A DNA stretch of 64,000 nucleotides, taken from Trichomonas vaginalis G3 (taxonomy: Eukaryota; Parabasalia; Trichomonadida; Trichomonadidae). The stretch is from contig NC_067203.1 of NCBI RefSeq assembly GCF_026262505.1, forward strand, positions 4,154,001-4,218,000, given 5' to 3'. Positions within the stretch are counted from its first letter, which is position 1. Each line of letters starts with the position of its first letter. Below are positions 28,569-39,553 of this stretch, piece after piece. The position numbers were made by a program, and so were the translations under genes. The notes beneath the pieces were generated by a model, which made no database searches, was not told the origin of the DNA, and saw only the letters and a program-made list of their open reading frames with translations.

Positions 28569-31019
28569 ATGAATAACGACGACTATATTGCGTTATCAGA
28601 TGTAGTTTATGAAGATGATCCACCAGAGGAAGAAGTTGAAAACTATGCTGAATATCTTGGTATGAAATTACCCGAAGATAATCCATTTTTATGGATTGCA
28701 AAAGAAGCATTGCAAACAAAGTTACCACCAGAGTGGAAAATCTATCAGAAAAAGGACGGTTCAAGTCGGTCATTCTATTTCAATACAAAAACAGGCGAGT
28801 CTATATGGGAGCATCCACTAGATGAAAAATTTAAGCAAAAGTATCTTGATGAGAAGAAGAAATATCTCGAAAAGCAAAAAGGAACATCCAATACAAGTCA
28901 AACATCTACTCCAAAACAAAATAGTCCAAAGCCAAATAATTCACCTTCGAAATCTAAAATTGCAGTAGCAAATCAATTATTTTCAGATGATTCAGATAGT
29001 GACTCGATTCCTCGACTTAGGAATAAGCAGCCAACTCCAAAATCAAGTCCTGCAAAAACAAATAGTCAATCACAGTCCAATATACCTAAACAAACCTATA
29101 AACTATCAACATCAGACATTTCTCCGCAGAAGTCAGCAGATCAGATCAAAATGAATCAAAATAAAGATATAGAAAACGAAAATAATTTACATCAACAAAA
29201 ACTAAAAGAATTACAAGAGCAACATCAAAGAGAATTAGATAATGAGAAAAATAAGCTTAGGGAGAAGTTTAATAACGATGTTCAACAAGAAAAAAAGTTT
29301 TATAATGATGAACTTCAAAAAATCAAAGATAATAACCAAAGAAGTTTAACGGAAGCCCAAAAAAGTATCTTAGACCAACAAAAGAATACTTTTGAGAATC
29401 AAAAAAAGTTTTTAGAAGATTCAAATAATCGTGAACTCGAAGATATAAAGAATAAACATAAAAGAGAGATAGATTTCATTACTAGCAGTTTTGAACAAGA
29501 AAAGAAAATAGCCAATGATTCAAAAGCTCTCGAAATCACAAATCTCAAAAAATCTCATGAATTTGAGAAAAATGACCTTATAAGAAGAAACAAAGATGAA
29601 ATAGATTCACTGAAGAAAAAGCATGCACAAGAAATAGAAGCAATTACGAATAAACATTTTCAAGATGTCAAAAAACTTCAACAAAAGAATGATCAAGCAT
29701 TAAAAGAGTTTCAAAAGAGTTCTAAGGTCCAAATAGATCAAATGCAAGTCGAAAGGGAAGCAGAAGCATATAGAAAAGCTTTAGAAGCCAAAAAAGAAAA
29801 AATTACGGAAAATTTCAACCAACAAATGGAAAAAATCAATGCAAAACAAATGGAGAGAAAGAAAGAACTTGTTGACCAAATGAAGAAAGAATTCATTGAG
29901 TTTAAATCTGCTCAGCAACAAAAGCTTATTGCAGCTAAAAGAAAGTACACAGATAGTTCCGAAATCATGGAAATGCAGAACAATTTCGAGCAGAAAAAGA
30001 AAGAGTTCGAAAATCAGCAAAAAGAAGAAATCAATTCAATCAATGAAGAACATCAACGAGAAATCGATGACATGAAGAAGAAACACGCAAAATTAATACA
30101 GTTATTAAATGATGAAGACGAAGAGATGAAACAAGAAGCAGCAAATGCGAAAAAGGATTATATTTCAAGGAAAAAGAAACAATTAGCAAAATTGAGTGCT
30201 CAATATGAAGATCAAATCAATGAATTGCATGAAAAATATGAAGAACGCAAGTTACAGGAAAAACAAGCTTTCATGCAAGAATTAAAGGCCGATATTGAGA
30301 AAATTGGTAAAAATGCACAACTCAAATTGTCAAAATTCACAAGTATTCCTATTGCTGTTAAACCAACAAGAGAACTTAAGAATTTTAAGACAATTAACTA
30401 TTTTGTTTTCTCTCAAAAACCGAATGATCAACAAATCTCTGTAAACGATATGAGTTTCAATCCACAGATGATGAATATGAGCCAACAAATGCTTGGAGCT
30501 AATCATTCAATGTTCAATCCACAAGTTCCAAGATTTTCAATGCTTGATGATGGATATAGTGAGAAAATAAAGAAAGGACATAGCAAAGTCAACAAATTCG
30601 AAGATCAATTTAATACAACATGTGATTCTCTTGAAAATGGAATTCGTGATTCAAATAATAAAGTTTCACAGCTCACAAACAGTTATAGAACTTTTATTCA
30701 GGATCAAAACAAATCTCTATCGCAGTTAGCTCTAGATTTCCAGCAACAAACAACACAAATTAGCTTGAATATGCACTCAACAATTTTAGATATGCAAAAT
30801 ACATTAAATAACGCGTTGGCTACAATAAATGCAAGAAATAGCACTCCACTTCCTGTTTCATTGCCATTACAGCCAGAAAGAAAGTCAATGAGACCTTCTT
30901 CACGCAGAAGAATGAAAAACTACGAAGAATCAACAATGTTAACAGAGATGAGTGAGAGTGAACTTCTCGATTCAGATGCTCAAAAAATGCTGAAATTATG
31001 GCGAGAAAGTAAGAATTGA
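28569..31019 (+). CDS. CEP164-like WW-domain coiled-coil protein
   Basis: An 816-residue protein. Residues 30-90 hold the CEP164-type N-terminus: LPEDNPFLWIAKEALQTKLP leads straight into a WW domain (PPEWKIYQKKDG, FYFNTKTGESIWEHP; Trp56 and Trp80). CEP164 has the same order ([40 protein letters not shown]). Residues 100-190 are Ser/Pro/Asn-rich. Residues 190-600 are an almost continuous coiled coil, rich in Lys, Glu and Gln. A second ordered region (about 690-760) precedes a short basic and acidic tail. CEP164 marks the distal appendages of basal bodies and is needed for flagellum assembly. Length is shorter than human CEP164 (1460). Other WW coiled-coil proteins cannot be fully excluded. Confidence 0.65.
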   Translation: MNNDDYIALSDVVYEDDPPEEEVENYAEYLGMKLPEDNPFLWIAKEALQTKLPPEWKIYQKKDGSSRSFYFNTKTGESIWEHPLDEKFKQKYLDEKKKYLEKQKGTSNTSQTSTPKQNSPKPNNSPSKSKIAVANQLFSDDSDSDSIPRLRNKQPTPKSSPAKTNSQSQSNIPKQTYKLSTSDISPQKSADQIKMNQNKDIENENNLHQQKLKELQEQHQRELDNEKNKLREKFNNDVQQEKKFYNDELQKIKDNNQRSLTEAQKSILDQQKNTFENQKKFLEDSNNRELEDIKNKHKREIDFITSSFEQEKKIANDSKALEITNLKKSHEFEKNDLIRRNKDEIDSLKKKHAQEIEAITNKHFQDVKKLQQKNDQALKEFQKSSKVQIDQMQVEREAEAYRKALEAKKEKITENFNQQMEKINAKQMERKKELVDQMKKEFIEFKSAQQQKLIAAKRKYTDSSEIMEMQNNFEQKKKEFENQQKEEINSINEEHQREIDDMKKKHAKLIQLLNDEDEEMKQEAANAKKDYISRKKKQLAKLSAQYEDQINELHEKYEERKLQEKQAFMQELKADIEKIGKNAQLKLSKFTSIPIAVKPTRELKNFKTINYFVFSQKPNDQQISVNDMSFNPQMMNMSQQMLGANHSMFNPQVPRFSMLDDGYSEKIKKGHSKVNKFEDQFNTTCDSLENGIRDSNNKVSQLTNSYRTFIQDQNKSLSQLALDFQQQTTQISLNMHSTILDMQNTLNNALATINARNSTPLPVSLPLQPERKSMRPSSRRRMKNYEESTMLTEMSESELLDSDAQKMLKLWRESKN

Positions 31020-31100
31020 TTTTATTTTGATTTTGTTATTTCCTTAATAAATGTTTGTTATTTTATATTTATATTTATTAAATTTGACAAGTACCACTAG

Positions 31101-31275
31101 ACTTCTCTGATGGCTGCCATTTGCAAATGGTCATGAAGAATGTGTTAGAATGCTAATTAATAACGGTGCAAACATACTTGCAAAAGATATTCTCGGAAAA
31201 AACTGTTACGATAGAGCCACAGCAAATGCACAATCATTATTGAACTTTGATGGAAGAGGTCAATTTTGCATGTAA
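31101..31275 (+). pseudogene. Ankyrin-repeat C-terminal relic
   Basis: TSLMAAIC and, one base out of frame, NGHEECVRMLINNGAN then ILAKDILGKNCYDRA and a stop at 31273. This is a typical ankyrin repeat and C-terminal cap, with no start or upstream repeats. In the second copy (38999 onward) one G is missing and the two parts fall in one frame, though the restored residues (CKCHEEC) are less canonical. Confidence 0.65.
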
Positions 31276-31462
31276 TTATATATACATATATGTTTAATTT
31301 TTGAATAATTATTTTTTTTTGTTTCTTATAAAGTTCTAGATATCATTTTAGAAAAATAGAAATCACGCCTCACACTCATTTTATGGAATTGGAGTTTTGT
31401 AAAAACTTATCACGAGGTAATAATCTGCCCGAACAATAGATTAATGAATAAAAATTTATTAA

Positions 31463-31582
31463 GGCTGCACTTACGCCCAATTGACTTTAATTCAAATTTT
31501 TGACAATTGGTGTGAAGTATTTTTGAAAATTAACCTTAAACATCTGAATTGAAGGCCATGTCATAGGGGCGTAAGTGCACCC
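31463..31582. mobile_element. Small inverted-repeat element (MITE) with TTAA target site
   Basis: A 120-base palindromic element whose ends read GGSTGCACTTACGCCC (16 bases, one mismatch), bounded by TTAA at 31459-31462 and 31583-31586. TTAA duplication is a trait of piggyBac-like and Kolobok elements; with no transposase, the superfamily stays open. A second inner pair of CAATTG motifs lies just inside the ends. Copied at 39366-39484 in block A'. Confidence 0.75.
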
Positions 31583-31651
31583 TTAACAAAAAAAATTAAC
31601 TTTATCTTTTGCAACATTGGTTGAGAGATAATAACCAAATAAATCAAGAAA

Positions 31652-33098
31652 TTATTTTTTTGCAATTGATAATAAATATTCTCTTAATGCTCCTTTCGAA
31701 TAATCAAGTGCTGTTTTCCCATTGTTATCCTTTGTTTCTTTATCAGCTCCAATAGAGATAAGATATTTAACAACTTCAAAATGACCATAACATGATGCAA
31801 AAATGAGTGGAGTATCTCCAGAATTATCCTTTGCTTCTTTATTAGCTCCAACTGAGATAAGATATTTAACAACTTCAAGATGACCATTTTGTGATGCCCA
31901 AATGAGTGGAGTATATCCATCATTATTCTTTGCTTCTTTATCAGCTCCAACTGAGATAAAATATTTAACAACATCAAGTTTACCATTTCTTGATGCCCAA
32001 ATGAGTGGAGTACATCCACCATCATTCTTTGCTTCTTTATCAGCTCCAATAGAGATAAGATATTTAACAACTTCAAGATGACCTTCTTTTGATGCCAAAG
32101 CGAGTGGAGAATTTCCAAATGCTGCCTTTGCTTCTTTATTAGCTCCAACTGAGATAAGATATTTAACAACTTCAAGATGACCATAACATGATGCCCAAGC
32201 GAGTGGAGTATATCCATCATTATCCTTTGCTTCTTTATTAGCTCCATCTGAGATAAGATATTTAACAACTTCAAGTTTACCATAATATGATGCATAAATG
32301 AGTGGAGTATATCCATCATTATCCTTTGCTACTTTATTAGCTCCAACTGAGATAAGATATTGAACAACTTCAAGATGACCATAATATGATGCCCAAATTA
32401 GAGCTGTACCACCACCAATTTTGCTCATGATTTCTTTGTCACAGCCACATTCAATGAGAGATTTAACAAGTCTCAGATTTCCTTTTGAAGATGCATAATG
32501 AAGTACATTTGTACCATAATAATCACCATGATTTTGTTTTTTCCAAAGTTCTTCTTCACATGCTTTTTGTATCATTTTTTGATTTCCTTTTTCTGAAATT
32601 TCGTCAAGGAATTTGTAGATTTGATCGAAATCTTTAGAATTTTTAAGTTCCGAAATTTTAGAAAGAATTTCTTTCTCTTTGAATTGAGAGTGAAGAGTTT
32701 GCATTTCTTTCTCAACGTTTTCTTTTTCTTTTTGGATCCGAATTAAATCTGCTTGAAGTTTTTCGATTTGATTTGTTGTACTGGATTGATCCTTTTGTAA
32801 TTGTTCTAAAACGCCAATAATTCCTCCAAATATTCGCATCTTCATGTACTTTTGAACAGATTTAAGTGTTGAAATGACATCTTGTAAGTTGTTTATTGAA
32901 ATATTAGTATTTCGAGTGCAGGTATACAGAATGAGATTGCACAAGAAGAGAATTGAAGTCATCAGGTGTTAAATTCGCGAATTTCATGATTGATTTGATA
33001 TCTTCTACTACGAATGTGCTAAAGAGATTATTCTCTTGAATGTAGTCTTTGACATGTGATCCAATATATTCGTAGTTCAGAACATTTTCCCGACTCAT
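31652..33098 (-). pseudogene. Ankyrin-repeat protein split by one frameshift
   Basis: The start at 33098 (MSRENVLNYEYIGSHVKDYI) is chosen over the open ATG at 33158 because it begins the usual trichomonad ankyrin N-terminus (YIGSHVKDYIQENNLF, then VEDIKSIMKFANLTPDDF). This frame ends at 32904. The next frame picks up near 32935 with LYTCTRNTNISINNLQDVIS, a coiled-coil stretch (SSTTNQIEKLQADLIRIQKE) and nine ankyrin repeats of the form [20 protein letters not shown] and [12 protein letters not shown]. The shift lies between 32935 and 32965. Both copies of the block share this break. Without it the protein would be about 480 residues. The repeats are highly homogeneous, as in recently amplified ankyrin genes. 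Confidence 0.8.
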
Positions 33099-33322
33099 CA
33101 AGGGTCTACGGTCTGGCAAAATAAAGACTATCGTTAAAATATAAAATTTATATGGCATGGCCCATATCTAATCATAGATTATAGATTTACATCATATTTA
33201 TATTCTGTTTGTAAAAGTGTCTGTGTTACCGTATGCAAAATTTTCCACTGAAAAAATTTTATCCCAAGGATCATTTTTGAATCGACACACTGATATTAAA
33301 TCTGCGCTTAAATATAAATCAG

Positions 33323-33442
33323 ATGAAGTATCCAAAGAATCTTAGAGTGTTGCGAAAGGCTATTACCTATATATGTCGAGATATAGAAGCTTTTTTAGAA
33401 GGTGTGAAAAAAGACGAGGATGGAGATGACCATATAAAATAA
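33323..33442 (+). CDS. Possible 39-residue reading frame
   Basis: An ATG-started frame reads MKYPKNLRVLRKAITYICRD and ends in an acidic tail (KKDEDGDDHIK). It has coding-like composition but no recognised relative and no initiator. The block A repeat ends inside it (33413). It may be the end of a decayed gene. Confidence 0.25.
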   Translation: MKYPKNLRVLRKAITYICRDIEAFLEGVKKDEDGDDHIK

Positions 33443-33754
33443 CAATTATGAATGATGACATTAATACTAATTGTACAAGGAATTCATCGTAACGCTTATT
33501 TCATAATACAAAACAAATTATTGTTCAGATCAGAATTAAATAATCGACTTCGGTTTCAAATATCTTCAAAATTACATATCCAACGCTTTACTGAAGCCAC
33601 CATGAAGATTGTACACCAAATAAAAATATTTGATAATTATATCATTATACAAAAATCTAAACAATCAATATTCATATGAAATAAATAAAGATAACAAAAC
33701 GAAACGCTCATACATCTATTAAGAAAACTCTAATAGAATTAATTTCACAACTTT

Positions 33755-33868
33755 GGTCACTCTGACCGTTTTTTATCCTCATGCCCGACCGGCATTAACC
33801 CCGTCATGCTAAGACAGAGCTTAGCAGGCTAACGCTGATGGCCGAAGCTCAGATAGCGACTTGTCTTC
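33755..33868. ncRNA. GC-rich structured island, candidate non-coding RNA
   Basis: About 115 bases at close to 50% GC in an otherwise AT-rich kilobase. On the plus strand it starts with the hairpin GGTC-actct-GACC followed by G and six T (33755-33774). Then come CCCGACCGGCATTAACCCCG and the perfect hairpin GCTAAG-acagag-CTTAGC (33808-33825), and GGCTAACGCTGATGGCC. No reading frame of note. It is not a tRNA. The rest of 33443-34113 is AT-rich with nothing recognised. Confidence 0.35.
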
Positions 33869-34113
33869 ATTGTGCCCAAAAAACTGACATCGATTTTTAT
33901 GCGATATATTTAAATTAGATTAAAAAGAACTTTTATAAAAAAGTGAGAATCTGTCAAGCAAAATCAAATCATTTACAAATATCATTAAATATCCTAATTT
34001 GTTCCAAGAAATTTATTTTCAATGTGAATGCTAATCAAAAATTACAGAAATATCATATTCAATTTTAATTTCAATTTTAAAATAATAGAATAACAAATTA
34101 TAAGGTTTCGGGC

Positions 34114-34962
34114 TTATAAGCTCGCTACATCTTCATCAGATTTCTTATCGTTTGCAGAGCTTGGAACATCATTATCAAGAGAATCCGGCTTATCGGAGTA
34201 TTGCTGAAGGAATGCTGGAAGAGAAACAAAGACACAAGATCCAACAGCATTACCAATTGAAACAATGATAAGATTTAAGATTGTAGCTTTCCATGTCATA
34301 TTCTTTATGGCATCCTTTTGCATAAGACCATTAGAAAGGCAGAACCAATTAGCCATACAGTGCTCAAGGCCGAGGGTAGAGAAGTTACCAATTGCAAGGA
34401 ATACAGCAAGGCATTTTCCGCAGTAAGAGGTTGTCATGTTGGCCATGAATGTAGCAATTGAAACAAGAGCATTGCAGATCATTGCCTTAGCAAACATATT
34501 TCCATAATTCATGTGGGTCTTCTTATAGCAGTAGAGTGCAACCTTTTGACCAATCCAGTTATCATATGGATTGCTTGAAAGTCCTGTTGCCCATCCTGTG
34601 AAGAATGCACCAAAGACACATCCAAGAGCATTGAAAATGTATGTCATACCAAGAGCATATATTAACTTTCCAGCAGGAGCACGTCTATTAAGAGCGCAAA
34701 GAACAACTGGGACAAGATCACCTGTGAAGAGATAGCAATTTAAGAAAAGGATGTAATCAAGGCCGATAGCGAAACAAAGGGCAAACATAATGGTTTGTCC
34801 AGACTCGATTGTAGCGACAACACCAAACAAGAAAGAGAAAGAAATGAAAACACCTGAAAGGAAGGAACGAACTATGAAGTTGTAGGTTGGCTGATTGCAG
34901 CGAGTAACACCTGCCTGTGTAAGCTTTTCGCAAATCTCTGAGTAGGATACAAGATCACCCAT
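34114..34962 (-). CDS. Formate/nitrite transporter (FNT) family channel
   Basis: A 282-residue membrane protein of the usual FNT length with six hydrophobic helices. The family-specific NFSTLGLEHCMANWF (around residue 195) carries the central histidine of the FNT pore (bacterial pattern: G-F/Y-E-H-S-I/V-A-N-M). Two pseudo-symmetric halves are visible: YILFLNCYLFTGDLVPV in the first and ANMTTSYCGKCLAVFLAIGN in the second. The C-terminal tail is hydrophilic and Ser/Asp-rich. FNT proteins move small monocarboxylates (formate, nitrite, lactate) with protons across the plasma membrane. In a fermentative trichomonad, lactate or formate export is a reasonable inference. Confidence 0.87.
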   Translation of the reverse strand: MGDLVSYSEICEKLTQAGVTRCNQPTYNFIVRSFLSGVFISFSFLFGVVATIESGQTIMFALCFAIGLDYILFLNCYLFTGDLVPVVLCALNRRAPAGKLIYALGMTYIFNALGCVFGAFFTGWATGLSSNPYDNWIGQKVALYCYKKTHMNYGNMFAKAMICNALVSIATFMANMTTSYCGKCLAVFLAIGNFSTLGLEHCMANWFCLSNGLMQKDAIKNMTWKATILNLIIVSIGNAVGSCVFVSLPAFLQQYSDKPDSLDNDVPSSANDKKSDEDVASL

Positions 34963-34966
34963 TTAT

Positions 34967-34974
34967 AATAATGA
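34967..34974 (-). promoter_or_regulatory. Initiator (Inr) element of the FNT gene
   Basis: On the minus strand TCATTATT ends 4 bases before the ATG at 34962. It is the same eight bases as at 1119. Confidence 0.7.
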
Positions 34975-35171
34975 TTGGTCTCAATTTTATCATGGGCATT
35001 GAATTTGATGCATCATAAAAAATCAATGCTATCAGAAAAGTCGAACATCTTTGTATATTTTAGTTATATCATATACTCAACTTTTTGCAAGTCCCGATAC
35101 AATTGTGCGAGAAAATTTACATTGAAATTTTTCTGAGAGAATATGGCTATTCATATCTGACTTTTTAATGA

Positions 35172-36060
35172 TTGATCCAAATCCAGACAGACCAATTTCT
35201 TCGATGCCAAGTTATTCCTTGGTAGTGAAGACTCTTTGAACTCGAATGGCTCGAAGAAGATCAAATCTCGTAACGTTTCAGCACAGATTGACGATGATGA
35301 GAATCCAACGATGGAATCTGACCATTCTTACTCAAGCCGTAAGAGAAATACAACCCAATCATCATCAAAGAAGACACCTACTCAGGAATATCAAGAAAGA
35401 ATCTGGAACCCAAGATTCTCAAAATAGGAATACTGGAACACAGGATTCTCAACGTTTCTGCCAAGAAATCAGCTGCATCACAGAGAACACAAGATTTCAG
35501 AGTAAGAAAGATACTTACGGAACTTATGAATCCTATAAATCTTCATCACAAAAGCCACAGCCTTCTAAGATGCCTGATTGAAGAAAATGATAAGCTACTA
35601 CAGCGATTACGAAGAAGATGCTGATAATGTTCTGACCACCAGCGGCTCTAAACCACAAGCGAAATCTCAATATTCTGCTCATATTCATCAGGAATATCTG
35701 TTTTCCAAACCATGAGTGGCAATGATCATGTTCTCAAGATACGAGTGTTCTACTATTCACGCAAATGGCCAGGCGTTTAATTACTTCAAAACCAAGGAAC
35801 AAATAGTTATTAACTCGATCTTCCCAAAGGAAACCTTCCGCCACTAATACAAGATCACCTAGATGACTATTCATTATACTGATTGAAGAAGAAGAACAAC
35901 CAGTTTATTCTTATTCAAAGGCAAGGTTGCGGTAACGATTACGTGAATATCTGTTTCTACGCTAAGCTTCATTAAGGTAGTATTATTCTACACAACCGAT
36001 TAACACAGCAACCTCCAAAAAGTGATGGATGTCTGACAGCTATTTTATTCACTGCTATGA
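35172..36060 (+). pseudogene. Truncated copy of the 3' end of the 25745 gene
   Basis: Begins abruptly inside the tail of the unrecognised Ser-rich gene (IDPNPDRP) with no upstream part. Frame is lost repeatedly; from about 35690 similarity is poor and foreign-looking bases are interspersed. It cannot encode the original protein. Confidence 0.85.
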
Positions 36061-36473
36061 ATCGGCTTCTCATGACTTAGTTTTAAAAAATTACATGACT
36101 TTATTTTAACATAGTTATTGTCTTAACTATATCACACATATACAATATAGAAATTGTCAATTCCCAAAATGTTTATATCTACGATTTTTTATACTTAACA
36201 TATACTTAGCATTATTTAGCTCTATCTCACTTTCAAAATATTTATAAAATCACCCAAAGTTTACACTATGAATACATATTATAGGCTTACATTCCATTTT
36301 ATTGAGATTGCAATCATGAAAGCTTCGATAATAGCAATTTCATTTTGAAGAATTTTTTGAGCCTGATTTTTCAGTTCAGTGTATGAGAAGAAAATAATTT
36401 TTATGAGATAAAATGGCTAATTATATCATTTATGTTCGATTTTAATAATCTGCACGTTTGAAAATTCCTCAAG

Positions 36474-38922
36474 ATGAATAACGACGACTATATTGCGTTA
36501 TCAGATGTAGTTTATGAAGATGATCCACCAGAGGAAGAAGTTGAAAACTATGCTGAATATCTTGGTATGAAATTACCCGAAGATAATCCATTTTTATGGA
36601 TTGCAAAAGAAGCATTGCAAACAAAGTTACCACCAGAGTGGAAAATCTATCAGAAAAAGGACGGTTCAAGTCGGTCATTCTATTTCAATACAAAAACAGG
36701 CGAGTCTATATGGGAGCATCCACTAGATGAAAAATTTAAGCAAAAGTATCTTGATGAGAAGAAGAAATATCTCGAAAAGCAAAAAGGAACATCCAATACA
36801 AGTCAAACATCTACTCCAAAAACAAAATAGTCCAAAGCCAAATAATTCACCTTCGAAATCTAAAATTGCAGTAGCAAATCAATTATTTTCAGATGATTCA
36901 GATAGTGACTCGATTCCTCGACTTAGGAATAAGCAGCCAACTCCAAAATCAAGTCCTGCAAAAACAAATAGTCAATCACAGTCCAATATACCTAAACAAA
37001 CCTATAAACTATCAACATCAGACATTTCTCCGCAGAAGTCAGCAGATCAGATCAAAATGAATCAAATAAAAGATATAGAAAACGAAAATAATTTACATCA
37101 ACAAAAACTAAAAGAATTACAAGAGCAACATCAAAGAGAATTAGATAATGAGAAAAATAAGCTTAGGGAAAGTTTAATAACGATGTTCAACAAGAAAAAA
37201 AGTTTTTAATATGATGAACTTCAAAAAATCAAAGATAATAACCAAGAAGTTTAACGGAAGCCCAAAAAAGTATCTTAGACCAACAAAAGAATACTTTTGA
37301 GAATCAAAAAAAGTTTTTAGAAAGATTCAAATAATCGTGAACTCGAAGATATAAAGAATAAACATAAAAAAGAGATAGATTTCATTACTAGCAGTTTTGA
37401 ACAAGAAAAGAAAATAGCCAATGATTCAAAAGCTCTCGAAATCACAAATCTCAAAAAATCTCATGAATTTGAGAAAAATGACCTTATAAGAAGAAACAAA
37501 GATGAAATAGATTCACTGAAAAAAAAGCATGCACAAGAAATAGAAGCAATTACGAATAAACATTTTCAAGATGTCAAAAAACTTCAAACAAAGAATGATC
37601 AAGCATTAAAAGAGTTTCAAAAGAGTTCTAAGGTCCAAATAGATCAAATGCAAGTCGAAAGGGAAGCAAGAGCATATAGAAAAGCTTTAGAAAAACCAAA
37701 AGAAAAAATTACGGAAAATTTCAACCAACAAATGGAAAAAATCAATGCAAAACAAATGGAGAGAAAGAAAGAACTTGTTGACCAAATGAAGAAAGAATTC
37801 ATTGATTTTAAATCTGCTCAGCAACAAAAGCTTATTGCAGCTAAAAGAAAGTACACAGATAGTTCCGAAATCATGGAAATGCAGAACAATTTCGAGCAGA
37901 AAAAGAAAGAGTTCGAAAATCAGCAAAAAGAAGAAATCAATTCAATCAATGAAGAACATCAACGAGAAATCGATGACATGAAGAAGAAACACGCAAAATT
38001 AATACAGTTATTAAATGATGAAGACGAAGAGATGAAACAAGAAGCAGCATGCGAAAAAGGATTATATTTCAAGGAAAAAGAAACAATTAGCAAAATTGAG
38101 TGCTCAATATGAAGATCAAATCAATGAATTGCATGAAAAATATGAAGAACGCAAGTTACAGGAAAAACAAGCTTTCATGCAAGAATTAAAGGCCGATATT
38201 GAGAAAATTGGTAAAAATGCACAACTCAAATTGTCAAAATTCACAAGTATTCCTATTGCTGTTAAACCAACAAGAGAACTTAAGAATTTTAAGACAATTA
38301 ACTATTTTGTTTTCTCTCAAAAACCGAATGATCAACAAATCTCTGTAAACGATATGAGTTTCAATCCACAGATGATGAATATGAGCCAACAAATGCTTGG
38401 AGCTAATCATTCAATGTTCAATCCACAAGTTCCAAGATTTTCAATGCTTGATGATGGATATAGTGAAGAATAAAGAAAGGACATAGCAAAGTCAACAAAT
38501 TCGAAGATCAATTTAATACAACATGTGATTCTCTTGAAAATGGAATTCGTGATTCAAATAATAAAGTTTCACAGCTCACAAACAGTTATAGAACTTTTAT
38601 TCAGGATCAAAACAAATCTCTATCGCAGTTAGCTCTAGATTTCCAGCAACAAACAACACAAATTAGCTTGAATAGGCACTCAACAATTTTAGATATGCAA
38701 AATACATTAAATAACGCGTTGGCTACAATAAATGCAAGAAATAGCACTCCACTTCCTGTTTCATTGCCATTACAGCCAGAAAGAAAGTCAATGAGACCTT
38801 CTTCACGCAGAAGAATGAAAAACTACGAAGAATCAACAATGTTAACAGAGATGAGTGAGAGTGAACTTCTCGATTCAGATGCTCAAAAAATGCTGAAATT
38901 ATGGCGAGAAAGTAAGAATTGA
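36474..38922 (+). pseudogene. Frame-broken copy of the CEP164-like gene
   Basis: The first 116 codons, including the whole WW domain, are identical to the copy at 28569. An extra A near 36820 then shifts the frame, and further single-base indels occur near 37070, 37170, 37210, 37250, 37320, 37590, 38050 and 38465. The last 80 codons and the stop are again intact. Substitutions are far fewer than indels, which is unusual for neutral decay and typical of base-calling error. Confidence 0.85.
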
Positions 38923-38998
38923 TTTTATTTTGATTTTGTTATTTCCTTAATAAATGTTTGTTATTTTATATTATATTTATTAAATTTGACAAGTACCA

Positions 38999-39175
38999 CT
39001 AGACTTCTCTGATGGCTGCCATTTGCAAATGTCATGAAGAATGTGTTAGAATGCTAATTAATAACGGTGCAAACATACTTGCAAAAGATATTCTCGGAAA
39101 AAACTGTTACGATAGAGCCACAGCAAATGCACAATCATTATTGAACTTTGATGGAAGAGGTCAATTTTGCATGTA
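38999..39175 (+). pseudogene. Second copy of the ankyrin C-terminal relic
   Basis: Copy of 31101-31275 within block A', one base shorter, so that the ankyrin cap reads in one frame from TSLMAAIC to the stop. Confidence 0.6.
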
Positions 39176-39365
39176 ATTATATATACATATATTTTTTAAT
39201 TTTTGAATATTTATTTTTTTTTTGTTTCTTATAAAGTTCTAGATATCATTTTAGAAAAATAGAAATCACGCCTCACACTCATTTTATGGAATTGGAGTTT
39301 TGTAAAAACTTATCACGAGGTAATAATCTGCCCGAACAATAGATTAATGAATAAAAATTTATTAA

Positions 39366-39484
39366 GGCTGCACTTACGCCCAATTGACTTTAATTCAAAT
39401 TTTGACAATTGGTGTGAAGTATTTTTGAAAATTAACCTTAAACATCTGAATTGAAGGCCATGTCATAGGGGCGTAAGTGCACCC
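39366..39484. mobile_element. Second copy of the TTAA-flanked MITE
   Basis: Carried inside block A'; one base shorter than the copy at 31463, ends and TTAA flanks conserved. It moved with the block and is not an independent insertion. Confidence 0.75.
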
Positions 39485-39553
39485 TTAACAAAAAAAATTA
39501 ACTTTATCTTTTGCAACATTGGTTGAGAGATAATAACCAAATAAATCAAGAAA

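Larger units (their letters stand above)
27369..33413. repeat. Segmental repeat A, reference copy
   Basis: This 6045-base block recurs, in the same orientation, at 35172-41316. It includes the end of the 25745 gene, the whole CEP164-like gene, an ankyrin relic, a small TTAA element and the frame-split ankyrin gene. Here the coding frames are nearly all intact, so this is the cleaner copy. Confidence 0.95.

Noticed and set aside
31684-32319. 211-residue minus-strand frame rich in [15 protein letters not shown]
   Set aside because: It is the out-of-frame shadow of the homogeneous ankyrin repeats at 31652.
33675-33715. AACAAAACGAAACGCTCA as an end of the 12477-type element
   Set aside because: Only about 13 of 17 bases agree and no partner end or target duplication is present.
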